NCBI GenBank assembly: GCA_010093515.1
Contig: MU001681.1
Location: 1,017,276 to 1,068,847, forward strand
DNA from: Lineolata rhizophorae
Taxonomy: Eukaryota > Ascomycota > Dothideomycetes > Lineolatales > Lineolataceae
DNA length: 51,572 nucleotides
Direction: 5' to 3'
The position numbers and the translations under genes are program-made. The notes under the pieces are model-generated. The model searched no databases and had not been told where the DNA came from. It saw only the letters and a list, made by a program, of their open reading frames with translations. This document shows positions 10,689 through 22,002 of the stretch, piece after piece. How positions within the stretch are numbered: the first letter of the stretch is position 1; every line of letters begins with the position of its first letter.

Positions 10689-12489
10689 CTAGGTATTATC
10701 TTCTACCTCCTCGCCTTTCTCACTTTGACTCTCGTCCCGCACTGCCAACGAGCCCGCCAGTGCAACACACGCCGCGAAACTCAGGCCAATAATAGCCCTG
10801 CCTCTGATTCCCTGCTTCTTTTTCAACGTCTCATCGTCGCCTAAAATCCTCACGGCGCTCTTCGTCCACACGTAGCTAGCACCACTCCACAGCGTCGTGC
10901 CGGCAACAAGATACTGCAGTCCCGCAACCACCGCATGCGCCTCTTCAGCGCCGACCCCGTACGCCGTGGCCGTGCCCGCGATGGCGCCGTCCCCACCCGC
11001 CACGAGCGGAAGCGTCATGGTGGCGCCGATGAGCACGAGCTGGAGGAACGTGTTGGCCTTGGAAACGCGGGTAGGATGCACCTCGGCCGAGGGCAGCGAG
11101 AAGTCCCAGTAGCGGGCCCAGGTCTTCGGCGGGGCCAGGCTGGCCCAGCGGAAGTAGACGGCCGCGAGGCCGAGCGAGGCGTCGCGGCCGAAGACGAGGG
11201 CGGCGAGCCAGAGCGGAAGCGCGCCCTTGGCCGCCAGGCTGGTCACCAGCACCGCCATGAGCGCCTTGTCGGCCAGCGGGTCCACCACGGAGCCCACGAC
11301 CGTCTGCAGTTGCCAGGTGCGGGCGATCCAGCCGTCGATGAGGTCCGTGGCGCCGGCGTAGGCGAAGAGAGCGAGCGCGGCCGCGTCCTGCGAGTGCAAG
11401 ACTAGGTAGCCGATAACGGGCGCGGCGAGCAGGCGGGAGAAGGTGAGGAAGTTGGGGAGCGTGTAGATATTTTCATGTGGGGTCAGGCTGGACAGGCGGG
11501 ACTTGACGCGCTCGCTGATGACACGGGTAGTCTCGCGGAGAGGAGGTTTAGGGGGTTTCTGACAGTTCAGGAATTAGTGACAGTTTACTGCAGCGGTCCA
11601 AGTGCGAGTGGATGAAGCCATAACCGGGCGAGTTGTCGAGCCGAATTTCTCCAGTCTCACAGTCTCATATGAGGAGTTCAGAGTGAAAAAACTGGGGGCG
11701 GGGAAATGGAGGAATAGAGCCGAAAAAAAAAAAAACAAAAGGAACAAGAACAAAATGACATTACAAGCTGCGCAAATAGGCGAGTCAATCCAATGCGTGG
11801 CGTAGCTTTAGGTCAACTAGTAGATTGTTGACGAGCTAACATATGAATAGGCGACTTTGAATGGAATCAAGGATCGGATGCCTCGGTTGTCCGATCTCAA
11901 AAACAAAAAGATATGACAAAGGAAAGGAGGACCTGTGACTGAGTCGTAATTGACTCGGCCGTCTTACCTTTTCAGACCATTTTTGCGTCTCACTGCTGAA
12001 TAATCTACCGCGGCTTGCGTAGTATCTGTCGTAGAGTGAGCTTTTAGTCAAGTTGATTAAGTAGGCCTGGCGGCCTTGCTGCTACAAGACGGAAATGTCG
12101 CGAGCCTGTGCTCCGTAACACCCAACGAAATGATACGAGTGAAACATTTTTTACAAGACATACTTATCCGTAGCATGCCCAGTCGCGGATGACGAGCGTA
12201 TTCGCGTTGCCGTGGACCCTAGAAATGGCGTCGTGCGGCTCACGCTCCACGTCCGACCAATTCGTCCGCAATAATTGCATGGCGCAGTCCACGGCTTCCT
12301 CGTCACCGTCTCACGCACGGATGCAGCTAACGGAGAGGAAGAGGAGGAAGGAGATAATGACAGGAAGCTCCGCGGCGAGAAGAACGCGGCCACTAGCAGT
12401 GGTGAGGGAGAGACAAGGCCAGTCCTGCCAACGACCGCTGCCTGCCGGGCCCCTGAGGCCAGGCGCGACTGGAGCTGCAACCCGATCAT
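10689..12489 (-). CDS. CRD1: Cardiolipin synthase (CDP-alcohol phosphatidyltransferase), mitochondrial
   Basis: The enzyme joins CDP-diacylglycerol and phosphatidylglycerol to make cardiolipin at the inner mitochondrial membrane. The firm part is the last exon, 11558-10689. It holds the CDP-alcohol phosphatidyltransferase motif D-x2-D-G-x2-A-R-x8-G-x3-D-x3-D, starting DLIDGWIAR (about residues 167-175), and the fungal hallmark WARYWDFSLPSAEVHPT. Hydrophobic segments surround both. The upstream exons are a model: 12489-12319 and 12081-11968, total 384 residues, with all phases consistent. The first exon is rich in S, R and A with few acids, as expected of a mitochondrial presequence; the second ends SSETQKWSEK before a GTAAGA donor. 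The introns would be 237 and 409 nt, long for this locus, so the N-terminus needs transcript support. The enzyme call is firm; the start is moderate. Confidence 0.85.
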
Positions 12490-13104
12490 GGCTCACATGA
12501 TGCGCCGGGCAATGCGTGTGCTTCGGAACAAGGCCTGCAGAGGCAAAGATTCCGACGCGAGTGCGATCGGACGGGATTGGAGGCAATCAGATATAGGTAT
12601 GTTCGAGGGAGTCGCGTGCGCGAGCGTCCGGTCGTACCTCGCCAATGGTAAGCACGAACGCACGTGACGCGTCCCGTTCAGATTTCCCTCTTGGGCAAGG
12701 CAGAGTTCCGCGGCATTGTCCACGCCTCTCTCAGCCACGCCAGACGCAGAGAATGCGATGGCTCACTTGCAGCGGAGCAACCAAGCAAAAGACACACGCT
12801 ACGCCCTATACAAAGCCCTTCAGCGACGAGAAATCCTCGAGTGCCGACGACGATGATGCGCAGCTCAGACTCGGCCAACCACGGCGGCCCGCGGCCCCGG
12901 TCCACACGGCAGAGGGAAACACCGACCCCCCCGGCCCGTGTGCTGACACCCTCGGGGCGCGGCTCGCCTCGCCTCGGTCGCTGGCGTACGGGTGGCCCGT
13001 GGTGCGGCACCTCGCACGAGCCAACCAGGCCCCGGTCTGCCCCTCCCGGTCCCGGCGGTCTTCAATCGGTCTCGGCCAACGCGGGTGCCGTCCGCGGCTC
13101 TGGC

Positions 13105-13122
13105 TACATATGTACATATGTA
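13105..13122. repeat. 18-bp perfect palindrome of ACATATGT units
   Basis: TACATATGTACATATGTA equals its own reverse complement. It is one of several TACATA/GTATGT tracts around the WOPR gene and could be a protein-binding site or simply a microsatellite derivative. Confidence 0.6.
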
Positions 13123-14414
13123 CCATCCAGCAGACCAGCAACTCGCGCCGGCGCCGGCACTGGCGCCCGGCACTTTTCCGAGCAAAAGCAACGGGGGACC
13201 CTGGGGCGGAGTGGTCACGTGAGCGGACGGGCGGTACCGTCTGGGGTGTGTCTAACGGACTACCTACGATGTACGGAGTAGGGCTCGTCACTCCCGCGAA
13301 CGGTACGAGTCGTTGGTGTGCATGGAGCAGCAGCAGCAGCATCAACAAGCCCACTACATACATACTTCCTTTCCTACGTTCCCCGGGCCGCGCACACCCC
13401 CTGCTGGCGCGTGTGCGGCACGTCTCCCGAAGTGCCTGCCCTGCCTGTCGTGCCGACTCCTTCGCTCTTCGACCTATTGCGGCGTGTTCGCTACGCCTAC
13501 TCTGATTTGCGGGATCCACTTGCCGAAGAGTTGGACGGGTTCTGTGTGCGTCTGGAACGGCGAGCTGACGAGCAGGCGATAGAGATGTCACGTACACTTC
13601 CCTTTCACTTTCAGGTCGATCCTAGTCCCGGCCCCCCGGCTGATTGTATAGGTACGTGGAAGCATGCGAGTGACGAGAGTCACGCCTTGCACCCGCGCCT
13701 CGCATGCTTTCAAGACTGTTGCCGTTTCTGTCCGAAAAGGAGAGGAACGATAGGAAGAAGTCCTAGTTGCTGTCTATCCCTAAGCTAGGCGCTCGTGGAA
13801 ACCGGTTTACGCAGAGATAAGGTTTAGTAGCTAGTCTTGCCTCCCATCCACCAGCCGCTAGCGTAGCTGGTGGTGGGCGGGTGAGCGGGCTAAGTTAGTG
13901 GGCATCGCGCGAGTCGAGACAAGCTCCATCACATCGCTTCGGCTAGGATCAGCCCTATATATCGTACGGAGCATGTACAGTAGACACCTTCGTCTACTTC
14001 ATACGCGCCGTCCCTCCTTCGCGAGAGCCAAAGCTGGCCTGGAACATTGATACTCAGGGCCTAAGGATTTGCCGTGCGGAGCGCGGCATTTCAGGCGTGA
14101 CTACTGAAGGGCCAAGTGCCCTGTAGCTGTGTAATTGTCGTTGTAACCATCCGCAACCGCGGGTGCTAGACCGGTGTGAACAAACCAACAACGTCAAAAT
14201 CGACGATACATACGGAGCACGCCATGGTACCCTGCCTCAAGCTTGATTGTCAGGGGTGCACGTACGTATCCGACGGCTGCCCCTTTCCCTTCCCGCGCCG
14301 CCGGTCCGGACTCCACCTCACCCAGCCGGCGAATCCAGACTTTTCTCCGGTCTCCGCCCTGCCCCTACCTCGTCCAGCCCACGCGGGAGGGCGGTCTTTC
14401 TGGGCTGCGGGGAG

Positions 14415-14443
14415 CCCACTTACATACCTACATACATACACTC
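14415..14443. repeat. TACATACC/TACATACA tract
   Basis: A run of TACATA units, interrupted once by CC, belongs to the same simple-repeat family as the tracts near 15560, 15747, 28988 and 35060-35155. Confidence 0.5.
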
Positions 14444-15571
14444 AGCCCCTTGTCGATCCCCCGACTCGCGGATTCGCGTGGGAGCCCTCGCGTCCTCGCT
14501 TAGGTCCACGCGTGCTTCACGTGCGAACAGGGGAGGCCCCCTGACTCCACACTTCCTCCCCCCATCCGAGCCTCCCTACTGCGCGTCCTTCGCCGCGAGA
14601 GCGCGTAAGACCGTAATTGATGCCGGGCCGGTGCTAACGTTGCAGCTCCGAGCTCTGCACAGGAAAGGGAAGATGGCCTAGTGGATCTGTAGTTGTCTGG
14701 GGCGAGTCAGCTGGCGCCGGGCATGCGTCGGGGCGTGGGTGGTGAGGAACATGGAGCGTCGGCGACGGGCGTGGTCGGTTTGAAGGGCACGATGGTTGTC
14801 TACATCACGGCATGGGGGCGACGTAGGCGCGTAGCAAGCACAGTGGAGAGTTCGGATACTTGAGGCCGGAATAGAGGGGTTTGATTTTCGGCCACTCTGC
14901 CTAGTAATGTAGCCCGCGGCGCTGGTCTGCGGATGTCACTATTGCTGCCCTCGTTTACGCACACACACACACTCTCTCTCTCTTTGCCTCTTTCTCGGCG
15001 CTCCACGCAGACTATGCGGTCCGAAGGACGCTTCCAGTCGAGAAGAGCTGCCGGCAGTGGCGCGTCGCCTTACGCCCTAGGTACCTCGGCGCAGCGAATT
15101 CGTAACGGCGATCATGATGTTCGACAGTATCCGAGGCGTGAGTAAGATGGCTGCAGGCCAGAATGGGCCGGAAGCCGCACCACACACCGTGCTGGCTGGC
15201 TGGAGGTGCCGCATCTCTCCAACTCCACTTCGCGCCCAGGGAGAGCGATATCCAAGGCGAAAAAAAAACAAGGGACCACACCCTGAGTCCCTTGACCACC
15301 GCACCGCCGGATGATCCCGCAACACCGGCGGCAACTCCCGACCTGACCTGCTTATTTCGCTCCCAACTAAACCCAAGCCCCTTACATATGTGTGCAGAGG
15401 CTGAGAAAGGGCCCAGAACCCGCCTTCAGGCGCTCAGCCCTAATTGCGAAAATCATATCCGCGAACTCCCCCCCCCCCACCTCCAACCGCGCCGCTAAGA
15501 GAGAAGCCCCACCCAAATATGACGCGGTGAGGTGGATACATAGCTAGGCACAGAGTACATTGTATGTATGT

Positions 15572-15596
15572 GCTGGGCTGGGCTGGGCTGGGCTGG
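15572..15596. repeat. GCTGG pentamer repeat, 5 copies
   Basis: Five exact tandem copies of GCTGG follow a TGTATGTATG stretch. This is a simple minisatellite in non-coding sequence. Confidence 0.8.
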
Positions 15597-16092
15597 ATGC
15601 GTATGTATGCACGCACGTGGAGCAACAAGGACGCCTTCTGCTCAAGGAGAACCCGAACATCACCCCACGGAGAAGGGTCCCGGCCGGGCTTAGCCTCCGA
15701 CAAACTTTGGCTGGCACGGCAGGTCCCGCATAGGGTCGGTGCTATTACATATGTAGGTTTGACTCGTACGTATGTAGGGAGGATGGCCCTCGCCCTGCTA
15801 TACTGGGATGGGGGCTGTCTGCCCTGCTTAAAGACAAAGGCGATAAGGAGGGAACACCTGGCTAAAGGAGCGGATGGGGACCTCTGGAAAAGAAAAGGGC
15901 GGGCAGCGGACGCGGGCATGAGCTCCGACGTCAAGTTGAGTTGGATCGCTCACCCTGGTAGCTTAGTCCCGACAGGTCCTCTCTAAAGCAAGGAACACCG
16001 TTGTTCCCGTAATGGGGCAAGCAGTGGGGGCGTAGGGCAGAATCAGAGCGACAAGACGATAGATGAAGCAAGGGACTGATTCCATTCCGTGG

Positions 16093-16096
<4 letters not shown>

Positions 16097-16144
<48 letters not shown>
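16097..16144. repeat. GCTT tetranucleotide repeat, 12 copies
   Basis: Twelve uninterrupted copies, then degenerate ACTTGCTTGC. A CAACCAACCAACCAG stretch lies about 200 bp further on. It is likely length-variable between strains. Confidence 0.9.
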
Positions 16145-16148
<4 letters not shown>

Positions 16149-17662
16149 GCTTGCCGGTTTGCTATTCAAATTTGCGACAAAGAGAATCCAAACAGAAAAG
16201 CAGGACCTCCGCGCCTAGCGAATCGCTGCCAAAGAGAAGCCCAAGGAAAAACTAGAGACATCGCATGCACCCACAACCGTAAAGAAAAATGACGAGACCA
16301 ACCAGACGCTCGCTGGTTCAAAACCGGCCACGCCGTCGCCGATGACCAACCAACCAACCAGCCACTCCAAGTCACACCGTTGATGCCTCCCATGCCATGA
16401 ATCTGTTTCCCTAAACAGCCAAATTACCTCCGCAAATGCCGTTTACACAAGTTGACGTCGCAGTCATCCACAAGTCAAGATTGTTTGAGTAATGTTTTCG
16501 TCCTCGGGCAACTTGGACCCTACGCAAGTGCGAAAATTGGCCTGATTCTTCGCTTTTGAACAATCCCCGCCTTGTTTCCGTCTTAACCTGGCACGGCCCC
16601 CCTTCTCCACATCTTTGTGAGAGTGGATACACCAAGCTCCACCGAACAGGGCGGGGTGGGTCCGGCGAATCCTCTGCGTATGTACTCGCCATTAGGCAAG
16701 GCGTCGCCGTTTGGATATGCGAGTGTAGATTGAACCAGGGTAAGAGTCACCTGGTTTCGCATTTCAAAGGGGGCCACGGCTACGGGGCATACGCCGAAGT
16801 CTGCCCACCTATCGCGCTAACGACTCAATCGCGCATTGCCGGGCCGGGCGGACTAAGTTCATGATGCGATGATCCCGTCCCGCACAGTAGCAAGATCAAG
16901 ATGGATGCGTTTGGTCTGGCGAGCAGTTCGTTAGGTATGAACGCAAGCCCTCCCTTTTCAAAAGCGAATTCGTTGCTCGTCGTCAACGGAGAAATTCAAG
17001 CTTCGTGAAGACGTACAGAAAGACGCACCGAGAAAAACTACCAAAACGATAACGACGATGTGAACCAAGACAAAGGGGGTCAAACGGGAAAAGAAAAGGG
17101 TCCATCGCCACGAATGAGAAAACAAAGTCGCTTGACTACGGCTGCAATTTCAGCCGCAGAGGAAGGGATAGCAGGCGACAAAGCAAGCCTGACAGAACAC
17201 CAACTAAAATGAAAAGGAAGGGTAAACATGCCGGCTTTTGTTATGCACAGTAAAGAAGAATTATGGCTAGCAGAGGAAGCTGGCCGGAGTCTAGATGAAG
17301 GGGTATAGTACCGCTGTAGAAGGCAAATGGCTTCTCCTACGAAACGAAGGTGGTACGAACATCGGAATTGACTTGAACCAGAAATCGGACCGCCGTTACG
17401 GTCCACTACCAATGACGGCAGCGAAACGAACCGTGGTTCCGGAACCGAGTGGCTGACGGGTACGAAGGGAGACGCCCGCGGTGGTCCCGTTCTTCTCAGA
17501 GCCGAGGTTCGATCGCTGGCATGGGGCCATAAGAAAGAAACCCGCAGTCGTCTATAAAGCAGAAGACTTTCACCTAGATTTTCCTTGGGGGGAAGGGTTG
17601 CATCCCGGCCCGTCAGAATCAAGAGTCGCGAAAATACGTTGCCGTGCGCTATCCCATGTATT

Positions 17663-19672
17663 TCATATGGCAAATTGACTGTGCGTGTAGGGCGCCATGG
17701 CGGACACCGAATTGTCGGCATACTGGTCCAAAGGATCCATCTCGTTGGGTGGGTGCGTCATGAGATTGGCGCCAGCCCCGTGCGGTTGAGCCATTGTGAA
17801 GCCCGGCTTGAAAGCCGAGGGGACATAACTATCAGCCTCCGCGCATTCCGAGCTCGGTCGTTCCGACGGCATGTGATGTGCCGGTGCGCCGCCCATGTGC
17901 TCGTACGAAGTCGGCGACGCAAAGTTGGGGTCTTGAGCGGTTGCGAACGTGTTGCCAAAGCTTGGACCGGTGGACGAAACATAGGTCGTTCCGTACGCCT
18001 GCGCGGTCGACGCCGTGTAAGATGGCCCAGCGGGTGCCACGAAACCCGGGCTCGTCGTTGAGTACTCCTGGGTTGTCGCAGGGGCGAAGTGGTTGGCCTG
18101 GCCCCAGGCTTCACGTCGTGGATCGTGCAGCGGAGACACATTTTGGCTTGGAACTGATATGCTCCCTCCGGCCTGTAGAGGACCTTTGTACGCATCCGGT
18201 CCGTACCCCATCTGGTCCGATTGGTCCCGGTGGCCGATTGAGCCCCGAGGCTGGCTCGGCCCGAAACCGGCGTCTCCGATGAGATGACGGGATATCGCAG
18301 ACGGGTAGCTCTGGTTGAACCTTGGACTGGGACCGGAGACTGGTGATTGGGCCGATCCGGCGGAGCTTGGAGCACGATGCTGTCTGAATTGCAGATCTGG
18401 CATGCTCTGAGCCGTTCTGACTGGTAGCGTTTGCGAATGCGGGGTAGTATGGTAGGATATCGACCCATGGGGTTGGACATTGACGCCGTACTGCGGATAC
18501 TGGGGATGGACAGCATCGTACCCGGCCGGCATGCCACCGGGATACTGCGCGCTAATCGGCGAATAATATACCTGTTGCACGTCAGGCATCGCCAGACGAC
18601 CGTCCAGCACCATTTTGTTGTTTTGGCAGGCCACGATCAAGTCCGGCCTTATGGTCAAATTCTTAAGGTTCGAGTCTTCGGAGGGCGTGTGGATGACCCC
18701 AGCCTTCACGTGGGCGGCCTTGTAATAGCAGACGATGTGATGGACGCACCCGCGAAAGGGGACGCACAGCGTTCTCTTGACCAAGCCGTCCTCTTTGAAC
18801 TGATACGAGTCTGTCAAGGACCCGTGGAACATGCGGTCCTCGTCGGGGTGCATCACCTCGGTTGCACCAGCAACATAGGGGTTCCGCGGCAATGCACCTA
18901 CGGCATCGGCTTGTTGTAGCGGGTCGGGAAGGTGCATGCCTGAGGTGGCCGCGTCCGCCATGTTGTTTGCGGCGTACGGATTGGCGGGCTGGGCGGCTTG
19001 GGCGGCTTGGGCGGCCGACTCGCCTGCGCCCAGGTTGCTTGCTTTTCGCTTCTTGGTCGCACGCTTCTTTTCCCCGGGCGGGAATGGCGCGCTGAGCTCG
19101 CGATAAACCAGGTAGTTGCCAAGAATGCGGCTCGGGCTCCACGTCAACCCGTCGGTCCACCGTTTGATGCCGGACGCGTTCTCCTCGTAGACGAAGATGG
19201 ACCCGCTCCTGATGATCTCGGCCCGTTCGCGGTCGTGCGGCCGTCGTGGGCAGTGGTTCAGCAGGCCCTGCAGGCAGGCCTCCAGCAGCAAGAGGCTGTC
19301 CTCGGTGGTGTTGACGAAGCCGATCCAGGTCGGCTGCATTGCGGCGCTCTTTCGTACGTGTCGTGGGCCGGCGTCGACGGGGTTGGCGGGCGGCGGCGTC
19401 GCGTGGGCCGCGTTCGGCCCGGCATTCTGCAGATGCGAGTAGTCCGACTTCAGCGGCGCGGCCTGCGGGACGGCGGCGGGGCGGGCTGGCGGGTCGGCCA
19501 CCGGCAGACCGGAGCCGTACAGGCTGTTGGAGAGCTTCCGTCGGGGCGACGGGTGGGCGAGCGCGGGGGGGTTCTGCGCGTCGGACGGGTAAGCGGCGTG
19601 GTCCATGGGGACGGCGTAGGCGTGGGAGGGCTCCCACGACGGTCTCGGAGGCGGATGCATCCCGCCGGCCAT
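17663..19672 (-). CDS. WOPR-domain transcription factor (Wor1/Ryp1/Sge1, Gti1/Pac2 family)
   Basis: WOPR proteins are fungal DNA-binding master regulators of morphology, development and, in several species, pathogenicity. The gene is one uninterrupted exon of 669 residues. An N-terminal proline/alanine-rich arm (1-110) precedes the first WOPR block at about 112-200, with MQPTWIGFVNT, CPRRPHDRER and GIKRWTDGLTWSPSRILGN. A basic nuclear-signal-like KKRATKKRK (202-210) and an alanine-rich linker follow. The second block (about 292-350) contains DGLVKRTLCVPFRG and LTIRPDLIVA. The long tail is rich in Q, S, P, G and Y, typical of the Wor1/Ryp1/Sge1 branch. The start at 19672 is the first plausible ATG; the open frame before it has the arginine/proline look of untranslated GC-rich DNA. 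The gene sits alone between 5.2 kb and 18 kb of gene-free DNA, which fits elaborate, possibly autoregulatory control. The Sge1/Ryp1 versus Pac2 assignment is probable, not certain. Confidence 0.94.
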   Translation of the reverse strand: MAGGMHPPPRPSWEPSHAYAVPMDHAAYPSDAQNPPALAHPSPRRKLSNSLYGSGLPVADPPARPAAVPQAAPLKSDYSHLQNAGPNAAHATPPPANPVDAGPRHVRKSAAMQPTWIGFVNTTEDSLLLLEACLQGLLNHCPRRPHDRERAEIIRSGSIFVYEENASGIKRWTDGLTWSPSRILGNYLVYRELSAPFPPGEKKRATKKRKASNLGAGESAAQAAQAAQPANPYAANNMADAATSGMHLPDPLQQADAVGALPRNPYVAGATEVMHPDEDRMFHGSLTDSYQFKEDGLVKRTLCVPFRGCVHHIVCYYKAAHVKAGVIHTPSEDSNLKNLTIRPDLIVACQNNKMVLDGRLAMPDVQQVYYSPISAQYPGGMPAGYDAVHPQYPQYGVNVQPHGSISYHTTPHSQTLPVRTAQSMPDLQFRQHRAPSSAGSAQSPVSGPSPRFNQSYPSAISRHLIGDAGFGPSQPRGSIGHRDQSDQMGYGPDAYKGPLQAGGSISVPSQNVSPLHDPRREAWGQANHFAPATTQEYSTTSPGFVAPAGPSYTASTAQAYGTTYVSSTGPSFGNTFATAQDPNFASPTSYEHMGGAPAHHMPSERPSSECAEADSYVPSAFKPGFTMAQPHGAGANLMTHPPNEMDPLDQYADNSVSAMAPYTHSQFAI

Positions 19673-20506
19673 GCTGCTCCCCGGAGGCCGCGGCGAGGAA
19701 GGCGCGGCGAGGCCCGCTGCACACGCGCGGCGAGCTCGGGGAAGGGGCCGTCGGCGGCGCGCCTGCGGGCAGCGGAGCGGGCGGCAGGAGCGAGGCGGGC
19801 GGCGGGCAAGAAGTAGCGCCGCAGCGGGCAGGTGTGCCGGGGCGCGCCTTCCGCAGACGGCACGCAGCGCCCCCAAACAGAGGCCGCGGCCGGCAATCGG
19901 ACCAGACTTCTGCGCCGGGGCGACTGTTTGCTGGCGGGCGCGGCGCCTCGGGCGCGACGCGTGTAACCGGGAGACGCACGCACGCGGCGCGGGCGAGCGG
20001 CCTCAGAAGCCGCAGGGCGAGAGCGGCACGTCGCAGGCCGCACCCGGCTCGTCGCGGGCGACCGATTCCTCCTGCTGTCGTTGTCTCCGACGCTGCTGTC
20101 GTCTCGGATCGCAGTGGAGGCGAGGCATAAGAGGCACCCGTGACCGGTTCACGCTGGGTGGTGTCGCCGCTCCCTGACAACGGAAAACGGTCCCGGCAAC
20201 GGAGGCAGCTCCGGGACGGGCCAATGGGCTGGGGGCGAGGCCGCAACACTTCCGGCCGGCGATTGACGCTGAGATGCCGGGCTCGGAGACGCGACGGGGC
20301 CTGCCAGGAGCATCCAAGCCGCTCAACGGGCGCGTGGGGAGGCGGGCACTTGATAAGGCAATCGAGGAAAACGCTGGGCTCGGGCGGACCCTGACGGCTG
20401 TTGGGGCAGGGACCTACGGTTGGGTGGAAGAAGGGAGAGAAGTGCGGGACCAGAGGACCCGGCGCCGGTTTGCCGGAGAGGATGATTGCCGGGTACGCAG
20501 AGAGGC

Positions 20507-20555
20507 GGGCGACGGGCGACGGGCGACGGGCGACGGGCGACGGGCGACGGGCGAC
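20507..20555. repeat. GGGCGAC heptamer minisatellite, 7 copies
   Basis: Seven exact tandem copies lie 835 bp upstream of the WOPR start codon, probably in its promoter or 5' leader. On the transcribed strand the unit reads GTCGCCC. A 7-nt unit shifts reading frame with each copy, which fits non-coding DNA. Confidence 0.9.
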
Positions 20556-20646
20556 GCCGCTCCAGAGGCACTGTACCAAAGGCCGGCGGCCGGCCCCGGG
20601 GCGGGCGCGGAGACGAAGCAACCTTGGGCGCGGCGAACGGACGGCG

Positions 20647-20712
20647 GGAGAGAGGGAGGGAGAGGGAGATAGAGCGAGAGAGAGAGGGGGAGAGAGAGAG
20701 AGAGAGAGAGAG
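20647..20712. repeat. GA-rich microsatellite ending in (AG)11
   Basis: A purine tract of GAGA, GGGA and (AG)n lies about 1 kb upstream of the WOPR start. On the sense strand it reads as a CT tract, common in fungal promoters and 5' leaders. Confidence 0.8.
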
Positions 20713-21957
20713 CTCCGGGTGCGGGCCAACAACAGCACACGTGCGGAGATGCTTAAGATGGCGTCCTGCCCGCCAGCAGCGGAAGGCGGAGGCGGCGCTG
20801 GCCCACCGGGGGCGGCGCTCGGGCGGCTGGGGCAGGCACCGAAGTCAAAATGAGGTTGGCGAGCCGTGAGCGATGGCGGCGGGCGCGGGCGTCCGCTAGC
20901 ATAGGCCGTCGTGAGTGGCCGCCCAGGGCTGAGGCCAGGAGATCCGGGGAAGCGCTAGCAGACGGCGTGGCCGCCCTCTCCAAGGATCGCCAGGAGTGCC
21001 GGGCCCGCGAAACCGCGCGGGTGTCAAGGGCGGTGCGGACGGCGCTGGGGCGAGCCGGCGTTTTGAAGGGGGGGAGCGGAGAGGAGCGAGGGCGAGCGGC
21101 GGGCGTGCCGTCCAAGGTTGCGCGGGAGGCCGTTGGGAAGTCAAACCGCCGCGGTGGCTGCAAGGTACAAGTACTTGTACATGGACGCGGGCCTGGAAGA
21201 GCCGGAGAGGGGGGGACGGCGGGTACTAATGGCGGACCGCGGACGGAGCCTGTCAGAAGGCCAGCGGGCTGCGGGCGACGCTGCAACTTGCGTACAACCA
21301 AGCTCTCGCCCCGACGCCGGCCGGGGTGCGCGGTGCTTTCATACGCTGCTCGGGGAGCCCAGGCGACTCCCCGGGCCGGCCGGCGACGGCCAGCGCCGTG
21401 CCGACGTCGTCCCCAGGCACGCTCCAAACGCCGCCGTTCCTGGGAGCCCGCATGGCTCTCCCATGCCTGCCGATGGCTTGCGGCCGCCTGCAATGTGCAT
21501 GACAAAACGCTGCGCCCGTACGGCCTTCTGCCAACGGGGCCAACACCGGCCTAGCACAGGCCTGACTGGCTTAGTGGGACGGGGCGAGGCGCGGGGGCGC
21601 TCCCAGGCCCATTCGCGCCAGCACCCGGCAGCCGCATTCGTTCTCGCCGTCGGCCGGTAGCATTCGTACGTTCTATAATCCGGACGTGCTATGTATGTCG
21701 GCCGGCCGGGCAAGGCCCTGAGGGTAAGGTACAGCTGTCCGCGGAGCCGTGCTCCCTTCCCCGTCCCCGCCGCCGGGACCGCTCCGCCCCCCAACCCACC
21801 CCTTCCCTCGCACCACCACCCATCGTCAACTTCCCCGACCCAAGAGCTCAGCCGGCCGGCCGGCCGGCCCCAGCTAGCCAGCCGCCGGCCAGCCAGCCCG
21901 GGCCCTCCTGCTCGCCTCGCGCGCATGGCCAGCCTTGGTCCCAAAGCGGCCCTGCTC

Positions 21958-21958
21958 C

Positions 21959-22001
<43 letters not shown>

Positions 22002-22002
22002 G
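21958..22002. repeat. (GGC)n trinucleotide run, about 14 copies
   Basis: A pure GGC run, bordered by CCGG-rich sequence at 21850-21900. It is prone to slippage and secondary structure; no coding role is supported. Confidence 0.85.

Larger units (their letters stand above)
12490..17662. other. 5.2-kb region without recognisable genes, between cardiolipin synthase and WOPR genes
   Basis: It should hold the cardiolipin synthase promoter on its left and the WOPR gene 3' UTR on its right. In between I find microsatellites, TACATA/GTATGT tracts, recurring TACGGAG words (near 13273, 13969 and 14212) and short open frames of biased composition, but no conserved domain and no convincing exon chain. 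The longest compositionally natural frame (13318-13788, plus) begins inside a CAG repeat and matches nothing I know. A long non-coding RNA cannot be excluded. Confidence 0.5.

Noticed and set aside
16310-16334. Possible tRNA T-arm (GCTGG-TTCAAAA-CCGGC)
   Set aside because: No matching acceptor stem or A-box lies at the right distance upstream.
18663-20738. 691-codon open frame on the minus strand overlapping the WOPR gene in another frame
   Set aside because: Its product is arginine/proline/serine-rich low complexity with no domain. It runs through repeats and exists because GC-rich DNA has few stops; the overlapping frame holds the real WOPR domain.
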